From: JACCTU01 sp963788055
GTDB taxonomy: Bacteria; Actinomycetota; Thermoleophilia; Gaiellales; Gaiellaceae
NCBI GenBank assembly: GCA_963788055.1
Contig: CAWBFA010000001.1
Span: forward strand, 744,001 to 808,000
Direction: 5' to 3'
DNA: 64,000 nt
The translations under genes were made by a program, and so were the position numbers. The notes beneath the pieces were generated by a model, which searched no databases, was not told where the DNA came from, and saw only the letters and a list, made by a program, of their open reading frames with translations. This document shows positions 7,204 to 17,143 of the stretch, piece after piece. Position 1 is the first letter of the stretch; each line of letters opens with the position of its first letter.

Positions 7204-8624
7204 CGCTCGCCTGCGCGCTCTACGTCGCGGCCGGAGCCCTCGCGCTCTCCCCCGCTCTGCGCGACGCGCCCGACGAGCTGCTCGCGTACGGGAAGCCGCG
7301 CCCGAACGTCGTGACTCCCGGCGACCACCTGCAGACGACGTACAACCTCTGGCTGCCCGGGCACCAGCTCGAGAACGGCCGCGCGCCGTGGCTCGACCCG
7401 TACAGCTTCCAGCCGGAGGCTCCGAAGCGTACGAACTTCGCCGGCTGGCCGTTCTCGATCGTGTTCTGGCCGCTGCACGCGCTCTTCGGGACCATCGGAG
7501 CGTGGAACGCGTTCGCGCTCCTGTCGTACCTCGGTGCGGGCGCTGCGGCCGCCGCCTGGCTGCGCTCGTTGCGGCTCCCGCTCGGCGCGGCGCTCGTCGG
7601 CGGGCTCGCGTTCGCCCTGGCGCCGTACCGCTCGATCCAGACCGCCGGGGGACATCTGCTCGGCCCCGTCGCGATGCTGCTACCGCTCTCGCTGTGGGCC
7701 CTCGAGTCGCGGCGTCGCTGGCTCGCGGTCGCCGCGATCGCCTCCGTGCCGCTCTCGGGGCAGGTGCACCTCGCGCTCGGGACGATCCTCTTCTTCCTCG
7801 CGTACGCGGCCGTGCGCAGGCAGGCGCTCGTGGGACTGGTCGGGGCGGCGGCGAGCGCGCTCGCCGGAATCGTCGTGTGGCTCACCGAGATCCGAGGCAC
7901 GACGGGGGCGTCGGGCCGGCCGTTCGCGGAGGTCGAGCGCTACTCGGCCGAGCTGCTCGACTTCGTCACGCGGCACTCGCGGCATGGTTTCGAGACGTTC
8001 GTCTTCCTCGGTTGGCTCGTGCCGCTCGCCGCGCTCGCGGGACTCGCGCTCCTCTGGCGCCGCGACCGCGGGCTCGCGGCCGTCCTCGGGCTCGGCGCGC
8101 TCGTGCCGGTCGTGCTCGCCCTCGGCGCGAACACTCCCCTGTACGAGCCGTTGTGGGACGCGGTTCCGGGGCTCGGGCAGACGCGAGTGCCCTCGCGCTT
8201 CCTGCCGATCGCGTGCCTCTGCCTCGCCGCCCTCGCAGCGTTTGCCGTTGCACGTGTGCCGTGGCGCTACGCAGCGCTCGTCGCGATCCCGCTCGTCGCG
8301 CTCGACCTGCGTGTCGACGTCTACCGGCCGATGGGAGCCGACGAAGGGAACCCCGTCTACGCCGAGCTCGGTCCCGGGCGACTCCTCGAACGTCCCGTGT
8401 ACGTCCCCGAGCTGCTGGAGGGGAGCGTCTACCTCTACTACGCGATGCAGTCACCGCACGAGCGCCCGCTCGGGTACTCGACGACGGCGCCGCCCGAAGC
8501 GGACCGGGTCGCGCGCGCGCTCCGCAGCGGCAAGCTCGACCCGAAGACCCTGGGCGTCAGCCAGATCGTCCGCTTCCGCGACGGCCGTCCGGCGGGCATT
8601 CAGCGCGCGACTGCGCGGCGGTAG
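7137..8624 (+). CDS. Multi-pass membrane protein, GT-C-like (unknown)
   Basis: About 495 residues. A positively charged N-terminus leads to about ten hydrophobic segments: the first from VVALACALYVAAG, others around VGGLAFALAPY, FVFLGWLVPLAALAGLALL and LPIACLCLAALAAFA. The first large outside loop, GDHLQTTYNLWLPGHQLENG, and the alternation of helices with a polar C-terminal domain resemble GT-C glycosyltransferases or YfhO-like proteins, but I see no decisive catalytic motif. ATG 7137 overlaps the peroxiredoxin gene by 67 bases in another frame, suggesting coupling. The 3' end overlaps the convergent ABC permease by 25 bases. Confidence 0.65.
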   Translation: MALRDRRGARLRRAARGRPGVVALACALYVAAGALALSPALRDAPDELLAYGKPRPNVVTPGDHLQTTYNLWLPGHQLENGRAPWLDPYSFQPEAPKRTNFAGWPFSIVFWPLHALFGTIGAWNAFALLSYLGAGAAAAAWLRSLRLPLGAALVGGLAFALAPYRSIQTAGGHLLGPVAMLLPLSLWALESRRRWLAVAAIASVPLSGQVHLALGTILFFLAYAAVRRQALVGLVGAAASALAGIVVWLTEIRGTTGASGRPFAEVERYSAELLDFVTRHSRHGFETFVFLGWLVPLAALAGLALLWRRDRGLAAVLGLGALVPVVLALGANTPLYEPLWDAVPGLGQTRVPSRFLPIACLCLAALAAFAVARVPWRYAALVAIPLVALDLRVDVYRPMGADEGNPVYAELGPGRLLERPVYVPELLEGSVYLYYAMQSPHERPLGYSTTAPPEADRVARALRSGKLDPKTLGVSQIVRFRDGRPAGIQRATARR

Positions 8625-9364
8625 CGCCAAGCCGAGAGCGGAGCGAAGACGGCGATGATGCCGAGTGACCAGAGCACCGCTCCCCACACGTCGGTACCTG
8701 CGGGTATGCCGAGGAAGAGCGAGCGCGCGGCGTCGACCATCGTCGTGAACGGGTTGTTCTCGGCGATGGGCTGGAGCCAGCCTGGCATCGACTCGACCGG
8801 GACGAACGCCGACGAGACGAACGTGACCGGGAACAGAATCGTGAAGCCGTACGCGTTCGCCGCTTCCGGCGACGATGCGGTCAGGCCGATGAACGCGAAC
8901 ACCCACGAGAAGGCGTAGCCGATCAGGAGCAGCAGCACGATCCCTGCGATCACCTCGAAGACACCGTTGTGGAACGAGAAGCCGACCGCGAGGCCGACGG
9001 CGATCATCACGACGAGCTGGACGATGTTCGCGCCGACGTCCGCGAGCGTGCGTCCGGTCAGGACCGCGGAGCGCGTCATCGGCAGTGACCGAAACCTGTC
9101 CATCAAGCCCTTCTTCAGGTCCTCGGAGAGGCCGAGCGCGGTGACGAAGCCGCCGAAGACCATCGACTGCACGATGATCCCGGGCATCAGGAAGTCGACG
9201 TAGTCGAAGCCCGGCGTCTCGATCGCTCCGCCGAAGACGAAGACGAAGAGCAGGACGAACATGAGCGGCTGGACCGTGAAGCCGACGAGCAGGTCGGGCT
9301 GTCTTCGGATCCTCAGGATGCTGCGCTTTGCGAGGACGAGCGTGTCGGAGATCGCGTACCTCAT
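8600..9364 (-). CDS. ABC-2 type exporter permease (DrrB-like)
   Basis: 254 residues with six predicted membrane segments: a first hydrophobic block near residues 25-45 (TVQPLMFVLLFVFVFGG), then GIIVQSMVFGG, VVMIAVGLAVGF, a long IAGIVLLLLIGYAFSWVFAF stretch, a conserved FVPVESMPGWLQPIAENNPF loop and a last helix. The layout and the loop ENNPFTTMVD are typical of daunorubicin-resistance-type permeases. It pairs with the ATPase gene whose stop overlaps its start (ATGA). The substrate (drug, lipid or glycolipid) is unknown. Confidence 0.88.
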   Translation of the reverse strand: MRYAISDTLVLAKRSILRIRRQPDLLVGFTVQPLMFVLLFVFVFGGAIETPGFDYVDFLMPGIIVQSMVFGGFVTALGLSEDLKKGLMDRFRSLPMTRSAVLTGRTLADVGANIVQLVVMIAVGLAVGFSFHNGVFEVIAGIVLLLLIGYAFSWVFAFIGLTASSPEAANAYGFTILFPVTFVSSAFVPVESMPGWLQPIAENNPFTTMVDAARSLFLGIPAGTDVWGAVLWSLGIIAVFAPLSAWRYRRAVAR

Positions 9365-10320
9365 GTCTCCACGCCCTCCTCCTCGGCTGAGCGCCCGGTC
9401 AGCGTCAGGAAGACGTCGTCGAGCGTCGGCTCTCGAATGGCGATGTCGTCGATCGCGACGCCCGCTTCGTCGAGCCGACGGACGGCACCGGCGATCGCAC
9501 CTCGGCGCTCGATCAGGGGGACGCGGAGGAGGCCGTCGACGAGCTCGACCTGCCCATCCGCGACCGGCTCGATTGCGAGCGCCGCGAGCTCGCTCTGGCC
9601 GGAGTCCTCGAGCCGGATCTCGAGCCGACCACCGCCGACCTGCGCCTTGAGGTCTGCGGACGTGCCCTCGGCGATCACGCGACCGTGGTCGATCACGGCG
9701 ATCTTGTCCGCGAGTCGATCGGCCTCGTCCAGGTACTGCGTGGTCAGCAGCACGGTCGTGCCCTGGGAGACGAGCGCCTCGATCGCCTCCCAGAGAGTCA
9801 GCCGGCTGCGGAGGTCGAGCCCGGTCGTCGGCTCGTCGAGGAAGAGGACCGGCGGCTTCGCGACGAGTGCGGCGGCGAGGTCGAGACGGCGGCGCATCCC
9901 GCCGGAGTACGTCTTGACGAGGCGGTCGCCTGCCCCGGCGAGGTCGAAGGCCTCGAGCAGCTCTCGCGAGCGCTCCCGTGAGACGCGTCGTCCGAGGTGG
10001 TACAGCCGGCCGACCATCTCGAGGTTCTCGAAGCCCGTCAGGTTCTCGTCGACGGCTGCGTACTGGCCCGCGAGCCCGATCCGTGCGCGCAGACGAGCCG
10101 CGTCGCGGACGACGTCGAGCCCGGCGACCCGCGCCGAGCCGCCGTCCGGCTCGAGCAGCGTGGTCAGGATCCGGACCGCGGTCGTCTTCCCCGCGCCGTT
10201 CGGACCGAGCAGCCCCAGGACCGTGCCCGCCTCCGCGTGGAGGTCGACACCGCGCAGGGCGACGACGTCCCCGTAGCTCTTGCTCAGCCCTTCGGTCTCG
10301 ACGGCGGTTTCCGGCGGCAC
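9361..10320 (-). CDS. ABC exporter ATP-binding protein (DrrA-like)
   Basis: 319 residues powering the exporter with the permease downstream. Walker A is GPNGAGKT (around residue 42), the Q-loop region IGLAGQYAAVDENLTG, the signature YSGGMRRRLDLA and Walker B VLFLDEPTTGLD, then the switch His region TTQYLDEADRLAD. The C-terminal domain after residue 225 (IEPVADGQVELVDGLL) is the DrrA-type extension. GTG 10320 gives MPPETAVETEGLSKSYG. A longer reading would enter fabI. Its end overlaps the permease start by four bases. Confidence 0.9.
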   Translation of the reverse strand: MPPETAVETEGLSKSYGDVVALRGVDLHAEAGTVLGLLGPNGAGKTTAVRILTTLLEPDGGSARVAGLDVVRDAARLRARIGLAGQYAAVDENLTGFENLEMVGRLYHLGRRVSRERSRELLEAFDLAGAGDRLVKTYSGGMRRRLDLAAALVAKPPVLFLDEPTTGLDLRSRLTLWEAIEALVSQGTTVLLTTQYLDEADRLADKIAVIDHGRVIAEGTSADLKAQVGGGRLEIRLEDSGQSELAALAIEPVADGQVELVDGLLRVPLIERRGAIAGAVRRLDEAGVAIDDIAIREPTLDDVFLTLTGRSAEEEGVET

Positions 10321-10339
10321 GCCGTTCGACGCTACCGAC

Positions 10340-11125
10340 TCACATCCCCATCGCGTGGAAACCCGAGTCGACGTAAAGGATCGTCCCGGTAACGTTCCTC
10401 GCGTCGTCGGACAGCAGAAACGCGGCGGCCGCGCCGACATCGTCCGCATCGACGTGCCGGTGAAGCGGCGCGCGCTCCTCCACGATCGCCTCCATGGTCG
10501 GGAAGCCGGCGATCGAGCGCGCGGCGAGCGTCCGCACTGGGCCGGCCGAGATCGCGTTCACGCGCACGTTCTTCTGGCCGAGGTCCCACGCGAGGTATCG
10601 CATCGACGCGTCGAGTGTCGCCTTCGCGACGCCCATCACGTTGTAGTGGGGCACCGCGCGCTCGCCTCCGAGGTACGTCATCGTGACGATCGCGCCGCCG
10701 TCGCGCGCTTCCATCAGCGGCTCGGCGAGCCGACTGCATGCGACGAGCGAGTACGCGCTGATGTCGAGCGCAAGCCAGAAGCGGTCGCGCGGCGTGTCCG
10801 TGAATCGACCCTCGAGATCCTCGGCCGCCGCATACGCCACCGAGTGCACGAGCAGGTCCAGGCCCCCGTCGAAGACCTCCCCGACCTGGCCGAAGACCCG
10901 CTCGAGGTCGGCGTCCGAGCGGACGTCGCACTCGGCGACGAGCGGGCTCGAAACGGTCTCGGCGAGGTCGCGCACGCTCTTCTCGATCCGCTCGCCCTGG
11001 AAGGTGAACGCGAGGCGGGCGCCCTCGTCGGCGAGGCGCTTGGCGATCGCCCAGGCGATCGAGCGCTTGTTGGCCACACCCAGCACGAGCGCGGTCTTGC
11101 CGTCGAACCGTCCGGGGGACACCAA
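10340..11125 (-). CDS. fabI: Enoyl-[acyl-carrier-protein] reductase (NADH)
   Basis: About 261 residues, the SDR-fold enoyl-ACP reductase of fatty-acid elongation. The nucleotide-binding block reads VLGVANKRSIAWAIAKRLAD, a FabI feature (GxxxxxSIAW). The catalytic block reads MTYLGGERAVPHYNVMGVAK: the Tyr at PHYN and the Lys six residues later form the Y-x6-K pair. The end DSGFHAMGM is typical. Start is TTG 11125 (AGGA nine bases upstream) or GTG 11122. It is divergent from the subtilase; triclosan and isoniazid target this family. Confidence 0.93.
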   Translation of the reverse strand: MVSPGRFDGKTALVLGVANKRSIAWAIAKRLADEGARLAFTFQGERIEKSVRDLAETVSSPLVAECDVRSDADLERVFGQVGEVFDGGLDLLVHSVAYAAAEDLEGRFTDTPRDRFWLALDISAYSLVACSRLAEPLMEARDGGAIVTMTYLGGERAVPHYNVMGVAKATLDASMRYLAWDLGQKNVRVNAISAGPVRTLAARSIAGFPTMEAIVEERAPLHRHVDADDVGAAAAFLLSDDARNVTGTILYVDSGFHAMGM

Positions 11126-11146
11126 GGCGGTGGATCCTAGGCTAGT

Positions 11147-14100
11147 TTGTGGCCCTTGCGCCGCCCGATCGTTCTCCTCGCCCCGCTCACGGCGCTCCTC
11201 TTCGCCTTGCCCGCGGCGGGCGCGCTCCAGCCGGTGCGACGAGTCGATCACCGAGGCCGGCCCGACGCCGACCGTCCGCGCCGGATCGCTGTACGTCCCA
11301 CCCGGGCACGCGCGCGGGCGCACGCGCGTCGTCGTCCGGCTCGGCGGGCAGCCGCTGGCGGCCTGGGGCGGTCGCTCGCTGCAGGGTGGCACACGCACGA
11401 AGTTGAACACTCGCTCGGCGACCTCGAAGGCCTACCTCGCTCGGCTCGCGGCGGCGCAGCGAACTGCAGCGGCTCGGATCGAGCGCGCAATTCCCGACGC
11501 CACGGTGTTGCAGCGTTACCGCGTCGTGCTGAACGGCTTTGCCGTGGAGCTGCCGACGCGCAAGCTTCCACAGCTCTTGAAGCTCGGCGTCGCCGCGCAG
11601 GTCTACCCGAACGTCCGCTACACGCTCGCAACGAACCGCAGCCCCGAGGTGATCCGCGCGGCCGAGTTCTCCTCGCTGCGCGGGTTGCACGGCGAGGGGA
11701 TCAAGATCGGAATCGTCGACGACGGGATCGACAACCGCAGTCCGTTCCTGCAAGGCAACGGCTACTCGTATCCCGCCGGCTTCCCGCGCGGGGGCGAGAC
11801 GTGGGTGAACGGCAAGATCATCGTCGCGCGCACGTTCCCCGGCCCGAACTCCGGCCGGCAGGGACGTCAGGCGTTCGTGCCGAACATCTCCTTCCACGGA
11901 ACGCACGTCGCGGGCATCGCAGCCGGCAACGCCGGCACGATCGCGCAGGCCGGCCCGGACCACCCGAGCACGTCCGGCCTCTCCGGCGTCGCGCCGCGGG
12001 CCTGGATCGGCAACTACCGCGTCTTCAACGCGCCCACGCCGATCGGCTACGTCGCGAACGCGGCAGAGATCATCGAGGCCTTCGAGGCGGCGGTGCAAGA
12101 CGGAATGGACGTGATCAACTTCTCCGGCGGCGGCGCGATGGGCGAGCCTTCCGCCGATCCGATCCTCGAGGCGGTCGCGAACGTCGCGCGTGCAGGCGTC
12201 GTGCCGGTCATCTCTGCGGGGAACGACCGCGACGAGTTCGGCTTCGGCACGGTCGGCTCACCGGGCGTCGCAGAGGACGCGATCTCGGTCGCCGCGGTCT
12301 CGAACACGCACGTTTTCGCGCCGCCGCTGCACGTGGTCGCATCCGACGCCCCGGTATCGCTGCGGACGATTCCGATGGCCGCCGCCTTCGACGCGCCCGC
12401 GACGGAGCAGCGCCGGACGCTCGTCGACATCACGACGATCATGGGGCGAAACGGGAGGCCCGTCGACGCGCGCCTCTGCGGCCTCGGCGGCGACCCGAAC
12501 GACCCCAACTCGAACCCCCTTCCGGCGGGCTCGCTCACCGGCGTGGTCGCGCTCGCTTCGCGCGGCGTGTGCACGTTCTTGTCGAAGGCGCAGCGCGCGC
12601 AGGCCGCCGGGGCGGTCGGCCTGTTCCTCGCCGACAACCGTTTCGGCGAGGCTAACGCGATCCCGTTGCAGCTCCCGATTCCCGCGGCGATGATCGCGGA
12701 CCTCGACGGAGAGCGGCTGCGCTCGTACCTCTCGCAGACCGGCGGCAGGACGATCGTGCAGGCGGGGAAGGACCCCCAAGAGATCGTCACCGGCCGCAGC
12801 GGCGTCGTGACCAGCTTCTCGTCCGCGGCGCCGACGAACTTCGGGCACTCCCTGAAGCCGGACGTTGCCGCGCCGGGCGGGCAGATCCTCTCGTCGACCT
12901 CGCCGGAGTCGGCAGGGAACGGGTCGCCGTTCGCCGTCTTCGACGGGACGAGCATGTCGGCGCCGCATGTTTCGGGCGCCGCCGCGCTCCTGCTTCAGGC
13001 CCACCCTGCGTGGACGCCGCGTCAGATGCGGTCGGCGTTCGTCTCCACGGCGGGCCCCGCGTGGGGCAACACCGCGCGCACGCAGGAGGCGCCGGTGCTG
13101 CTGCAGGGCGGCGGCCTCGTCGACGTCATGCGCGCTGACCAGCCCCTGCTCTTCACCTCGCCGGTCTCGCTCTCGTTCGGCGACCTCGACATCAACCGGG
13201 GGCCGCAGACGCGTGTGCTCGCGACCCAGATCGACGACGCCGGCGGCGGAGCCGGCACGTGGTCGGTGGAGCTGCGCCCGCAGGCGGCGTCCGCAGGCGC
13301 GACGGTCGAGCCGAGTCCCCAGGTCACGATCGCACCCGGAGGAGGAGACCGACTCGGCGTGACGGTTCGCGCGAGAGCTGACGCCGTCGCGGGCGACAAC
13401 TTCGGGTTCATCGTGCTGCGCCGCGGGGACGTGACGCGCCGCATCCCGTACTACTTCGCCGTCACGAGGCCCGGGCTCGAGCTGCGACCCGCCGCGCCGC
13501 TCAGGGAGTTCAACACCGGGGACACGAGCGACGGCGTCTCCTACGCGAACGAGTACCGCTTCCCGTCGTGGCCGTTCGGTCCGCCGCCCGACTACCAGAC
13601 CGGCCCGGGGATGGTGCAGGACGGCGCGGAAGATCTCTACACCGCACTCCTCGACGAGCCGGTCGTCAACTTCGGCGCCGCGGTCTGGGCGGCCGGCGCG
13701 GGTGCGCTGATCGATCCGTGGATCCTCGGGTCGCCTGACGAGAACGACGTCCAGGGTCAGGGAGCGACCCCGATCAACGTGAACAACTTCACGTTCGGTT
13801 ACCGAATCGACGTCGGGGCCGCAGGGGTCACCTTCCCGCGGCCGAAGCGCTACTGGATCTCGGTCGACTCCGGGCGGGACATCTTCACCGGGGTACCACG
13901 GCACGGGCCGTATGCACTCAAGTCGTGGGTGAACGACGTGTACCCGCCGCTCGTCCGGATCGTCTCCGCCCGCGTCACCGCCGGACACCCGCTCGTGATC
14001 GCACGCGTGCTCGATTATCCCGCGCGCGGACGCGACTCCGGCATCGACCCGACCTCGCTCGTGCTCTCCTACCGCCGTGCGCTGGTCGGCGCCTCCGCGT

Positions 14101-14564
14101 ACGACCCGGTGACCGGCTACGCGATCTTCGGATTGCCGTCGAACGCGCCTCGGATTCCGATCGGCCGCACGAACGCGATGATCCTCGCCGCCGACTTCCA
14201 GGAGTCGAAGAACGTCACGACGCCCGGAGGAAGCATCCTCCCCAACACGACCGTCGCGAGCATCAGGCTGCGCGGCGTCGCGGGGCCGACCGTCACGTGG
14301 CTCGATCCCGAACGAACGCAGTGCGTCAACAGCCGGCGCCAGCAGCTGCTCGTGGCCGCCGACTCGGACAAGCGCCTGCGCACGCTCACGTTCTTCGACG
14401 GCGGCAAGCGCATCTCGCGCGTCACCGGGACCACGGCGCAGCTCTACGCATCCACGTGGCCGACGGCCCGCGCCAAGCGAGGCCGGCACGCGCTGACGGT
14501 CGTCGTGCGCGACGCAGCCGGCCGCGAAGCTCGCGCGACGCGCAGCGTTCGCGTTTGCCGCTAG
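11147..14564 (+). CDS. Secreted subtilisin-like serine protease (S8) with PA insert; one frameshift near 11235
   Basis: Large extracellular protease. The TTG 11147 frame encodes a clean signal peptide (WPLRRPIVLLAPLTALLFAL, then PAAGA), but the mature protein continues one base further on, so the sequence has one extra base around 11230-11240. In the mature frame the triad is IGIVDDGIDN (Asp), SFHGTHVAGIAAGNAG (His) and GTSMSAPHVSGAAALL (Ser). A protease-associated domain (around 12540-12740, RGVCTFLSKAQRAQAAGAVG) is inserted before the Ser. The C-terminal half (after about 13180) has beta-sandwich, Fn3-like sequence. It looks functional if the indel is an error. It is divergent from fabI; the last 10 bases overlap the next gene. 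Confidence 0.85.
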
Positions 14565-15310
14565 CGGTCGTCACCGGCGCGTCGAGCGGGATCGGCGCCG
14601 CGCTGGCGCGGAGGCTCGCGCGAGATGGTTGGAGCCTGGCGCTGCTCGCCCGCCGCGAGGACCGGCTGCGCGAGCTCGCCGAGGAGCTCGGCGCCGAGCA
14701 CGAGGTCTGCGACGTCTCGAACCGAAGCGAGGTCGAGCGCGTGGCCGCTTCGGTGCTCGAGCGCCACCCGAAGGTCAGCCTGCTCGTCAACAACGCGGGG
14801 ATTCCGGGACGACGGGATTTTCTCAGCGTCGACACCGAGACGATCGAGCGCGTGATCGCCACGAACTACCTCGGGAGCGTCTGGTGCCTGCGCGCTTTTC
14901 TGCCGGGCCTCGAGGCGGCGGCACCCGAGGCACACGTCGCGAACATCGTCTCCGTCACGGGGATCGTCGCGTTTCCGCCGTCCGGGCCGTATTCGGCGTC
15001 GAAGCATGCGCAGCTCGCGTTCTCGCGCGCGACCACGAGGCAACTGCGCGGGCGCGGGATCCACGTGCTGACCGTGATGCCCGGGTTCATCGAGACGGAG
15101 GGGTTCCCACAGAAGACCGCATTGCAGAGCCGATTCTTCCGCAGCCAGGTGAAGACGCCCGAAGCGCTGGTGGAGCGAATCGTGAAGGCGATCGACGGTC
15201 GCCGCGCAGAGCTGACCTACCCGGCGTTCTACCGCGTCTTCGGGATCCTCCAGGCCGTCGCGCCCGGGCTCCTCTCGCGCGTCGGCCGTTCCGGCTACAG
15301 CAAGACGTAG
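14555..15310 (+). CDS. Short-chain dehydrogenase/reductase (SDR)
   Basis: 251 residues of the classical SDR fold. The N-terminal nucleotide site is VVTGASSGIGAALARRL, followed by the adenine strand around residue 55, LLVNNAGIP (NNAG), then the Ser-Tyr-Lys set: SVTGIVAFPPSGPYSASKHA. The C-terminal block FIETEGFPQ follows. It oxidises or reduces an unknown substrate with NAD(P). TTG 14555 overlaps the protease stop by 10 bases. The gene ends at 15310, followed at once by repeat copy 3. Confidence 0.87.
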   Translation: MPLAVVTGASSGIGAALARRLARDGWSLALLARREDRLRELAEELGAEHEVCDVSNRSEVERVAASVLERHPKVSLLVNNAGIPGRRDFLSVDTETIERVIATNYLGSVWCLRAFLPGLEAAAPEAHVANIVSVTGIVAFPPSGPYSASKHAQLAFSRATTRQLRGRGIHVLTVMPGFIETEGFPQKTALQSRFFRSQVKTPEALVERIVKAIDGRRAELTYPAFYRVFGILQAVAPGLLSRVGRSGYSKT

Positions 15311-15416
15311 CTGCTGCGCAAGTCGCGGATCCGCTCGCGCGGAGCCGCGACGCGCGAAGACCCCTGAAGGCGGCCGCTTCGCGGCTGCTGTCGCAGCGAC
15401 TTCACACCAGGGCCTG
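15311..15416 (+). repeat. Gene-end palindromic repeat (family A), copy 3
   Basis: Directly after the SDR stop. It has the long form: a first palindromic pair around GCGGATCCGC and GCGGAGCCGC, then CGAAGACCCCT, then GAAGGCGGCCGC TTC GCGGC with decay on its right arm (GCTGCTGTC), then AGCGACTTCACA. The methyltransferase gene on the other strand ends at 15419, so the repeat separates two convergent genes. Confidence 0.75.
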
Positions 15417-15418
15417 AG

Positions 15419-16126
15419 CTAGCGTCGCAGCAGGTACCAGCCCGTCTCGACCTTGTAGGGGTCGGCCGACGCGAGCGCGTGCGCGTGCTCGCGCGCTTCG
15501 CCCTCGCAGCCGGCGAGGTCGAGGTAGGGCTCGAGGTCGCGGTCGTGCGCGTCGACGCGCGATTGGATCAGAACGAGCCCGTTCGCCTCGAAGAGCGCGC
15601 GCAGGTCGCCGTCGGAGAGCAGGCGGGTGTGTGACGGATCACGCGCTCGCTCGAACTGGTCGAGATCCATGGCCATCAGCGGGTCGAACGGTGCGAGCTG
15701 GTCGATCACGAGCAGCCGGCCGCCGAGATGAGTGGCGCGCGTCATCTCCGAGAGCACGAGCTCGGGACGCGGGACGTGGTGGAGGACGGCGCGCTCGCAG
15801 ACGAGGTCGAACGAGCCGCTCTCGACGTCGAGGTGCGCGACGTCTCCCTCGACGAACTGCACGTTCGGATAGCGGTCGTCCGCATATGCACGCGCCTGCT
15901 CGAGCAGCTCCGGCACGAGATCGATGCCGACGACCTCGCGGACGTGCGGCGCGAGCGCAAACGCGAGCGGGCCCGTGCCCGTCCCGACGTCGAGCACTCG
16001 CTCGTCACCTCTGAGCTGAACGAACCCGGCGACGCGTGCTTCGAGCGCCGGGAGCCGACGCAGCGACGCCTCGGCGATGCGCTCGGCGTTCGCCGCGAAG
16101 CGGGCGCGGACAGCGTCGTCATTCAT
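15419..16126 (-). CDS. SAM-dependent methyltransferase (class I)
   Basis: 235 residues. Motif I is VLDVGTGTGPLAFAL (around 43-57), then VVGIDLVPELLEQARA, FVEGDVAHL and SFDLVCERAVLHHV, the Rossmann-type layout of UbiE/COQ5-like methyltransferases. The substrate is not identifiable. ATG 16126 overlaps the alr stop as ATGA, so it is coupled to alr. No ubiquinone or menaquinone genes are nearby. Confidence 0.87.
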   Translation of the reverse strand: MNDDAVRARFAANAERIAEASLRRLPALEARVAGFVQLRGDERVLDVGTGTGPLAFALAPHVREVVGIDLVPELLEQARAYADDRYPNVQFVEGDVAHLDVESGSFDLVCERAVLHHVPRPELVLSEMTRATHLGGRLLVIDQLAPFDPLMAMDLDQFERARDPSHTRLLSDGDLRALFEANGLVLIQSRVDAHDRDLEPYLDLAGCEGEAREHAHALASADPYKVETGWYLLRR

Positions 16127-17142
16127 GAGTCGACGACCAAGCGTCTCGCGCGTGCGGGCCTAGTGCCGATTCCGGTCGAGAGCTCGTAGGAGATCGTCCC
16201 AGCATGCCTTGCGTGCTCGTCGAGCGAAAGGCCGTGGCCGACGATCACGACGGGCGTCCCAGGCGGAAGCTCGCGCTCGAGCTCGACCGCGAACGAGTCC
16301 ATCGAGACGGTTCCGACGACGCGCGCCGGCTCGCCGGCAACGCGTACGGTCGTGCCGCTGAGCGCTCGCAGGAACCCGTCCCCGTAGCCGACCGGCACGA
16401 TCCCGATCCACGTCGGCTGCTCCGCGATGAAGCGCCGGCCGTAACCGGTGCTCTCCCCGGGGTGGAGCAGCTTCACCTGGGCGAGATGGCTCTGCCAGTG
16501 GAGCGCCGGCTCGAGCCCGTCTGCCTCCGCGGACTCCCCGAACGGCGACAGGCCGTAGAGCGCGATCCCGCAGCGGGCCGCGTCGAAGCGCGACTCCGGA
16601 ATGCGGAGCACCGCCGCGCTATTCGCGACGTGGCGGGTCAGGTGGGCGTGCGAGTCGGTCGCGGCGCGGAATCGCGCGATCTGCTCTCGTGCGAACGCGG
16701 GATCGCTGTCGGCCGTCGCGAGGTGGGTCATCAGGCCGACAACCTCTATGGGCAGCTGCGGGAGCTCGGCCAACCCGTAGCGCCCCATGCCGGTGTCGAG
16801 CTTGAGATGCACGCGAACACCTTCGGGAATGTCGTCCGTCGAGACGACGAGCTCGAGCCCGGCCTCGCGCGCGAGCGCGACGTCCCTTCCCTCGGCGGGG
16901 CCGAGCACGAGGATCTTCTCGGCGGGGAACTCGTGCCGGAGCTCGAGCGCCTCCGCGACGGTCACGACACAGACGCCTCTTGCGCCGGAGCCGAGCGCCG
17001 CGGCCGCGACGTCGACGGCCCCGTGCCCGTACCCGTTCGCCTTGACCACGGCCCAGAGGTCGGAGCCGTCGAGCGCGCTGAGCAGCGTCCGCGTGTTCCG
17101 GCGGACCGCGCCGAGGTCGATCGTGATCTCAGAGCGGTGCAT
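16123..17142 (-). CDS. alr: Alanine racemase
   Basis: 339 residues converting L-Ala to D-Ala for peptidoglycan, PLP-dependent. The PLP lysine sits in AVVKANGYGHGAVDVA (around residue 34); the catalytic Tyr region is GIVPVGYGDGFLRAL (around 263). The C-terminal beta-domain GTPVVIVGHG is present. It is one of a leftward chain (HAD, acpS, nnrD, alr, methyltransferase). ATG 17142 sits two bases from the outer arm of element B1, and the element occupies the nnrD-alr gap. This gene supplies cell-wall D-Ala together with murI elsewhere in the window. Confidence 0.93.
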   Translation of the reverse strand: MHRSEITIDLGAVRRNTRTLLSALDGSDLWAVVKANGYGHGAVDVAAAALGSGARGVCVVTVAEALELRHEFPAEKILVLGPAEGRDVALAREAGLELVVSTDDIPEGVRVHLKLDTGMGRYGLAELPQLPIEVVGLMTHLATADSDPAFAREQIARFRAATDSHAHLTRHVANSAAVLRIPESRFDAARCGIALYGLSPFGESAEADGLEPALHWQSHLAQVKLLHPGESTGYGRRFIAEQPTWIGIVPVGYGDGFLRALSGTTVRVAGEPARVVGTVSMDSFAVELERELPPGTPVVIVGHGLSLDEHARHAGTISYELSTGIGTRPARARRLVVDS

Positions 17143-17143
17143 G

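Noticed and set aside
10683..11146. Upstream extension of the subtilase frame to 10683
   Set aside because: It is antisense to fabI and has no signal peptide; the real signal peptide is in the next frame at 11147.
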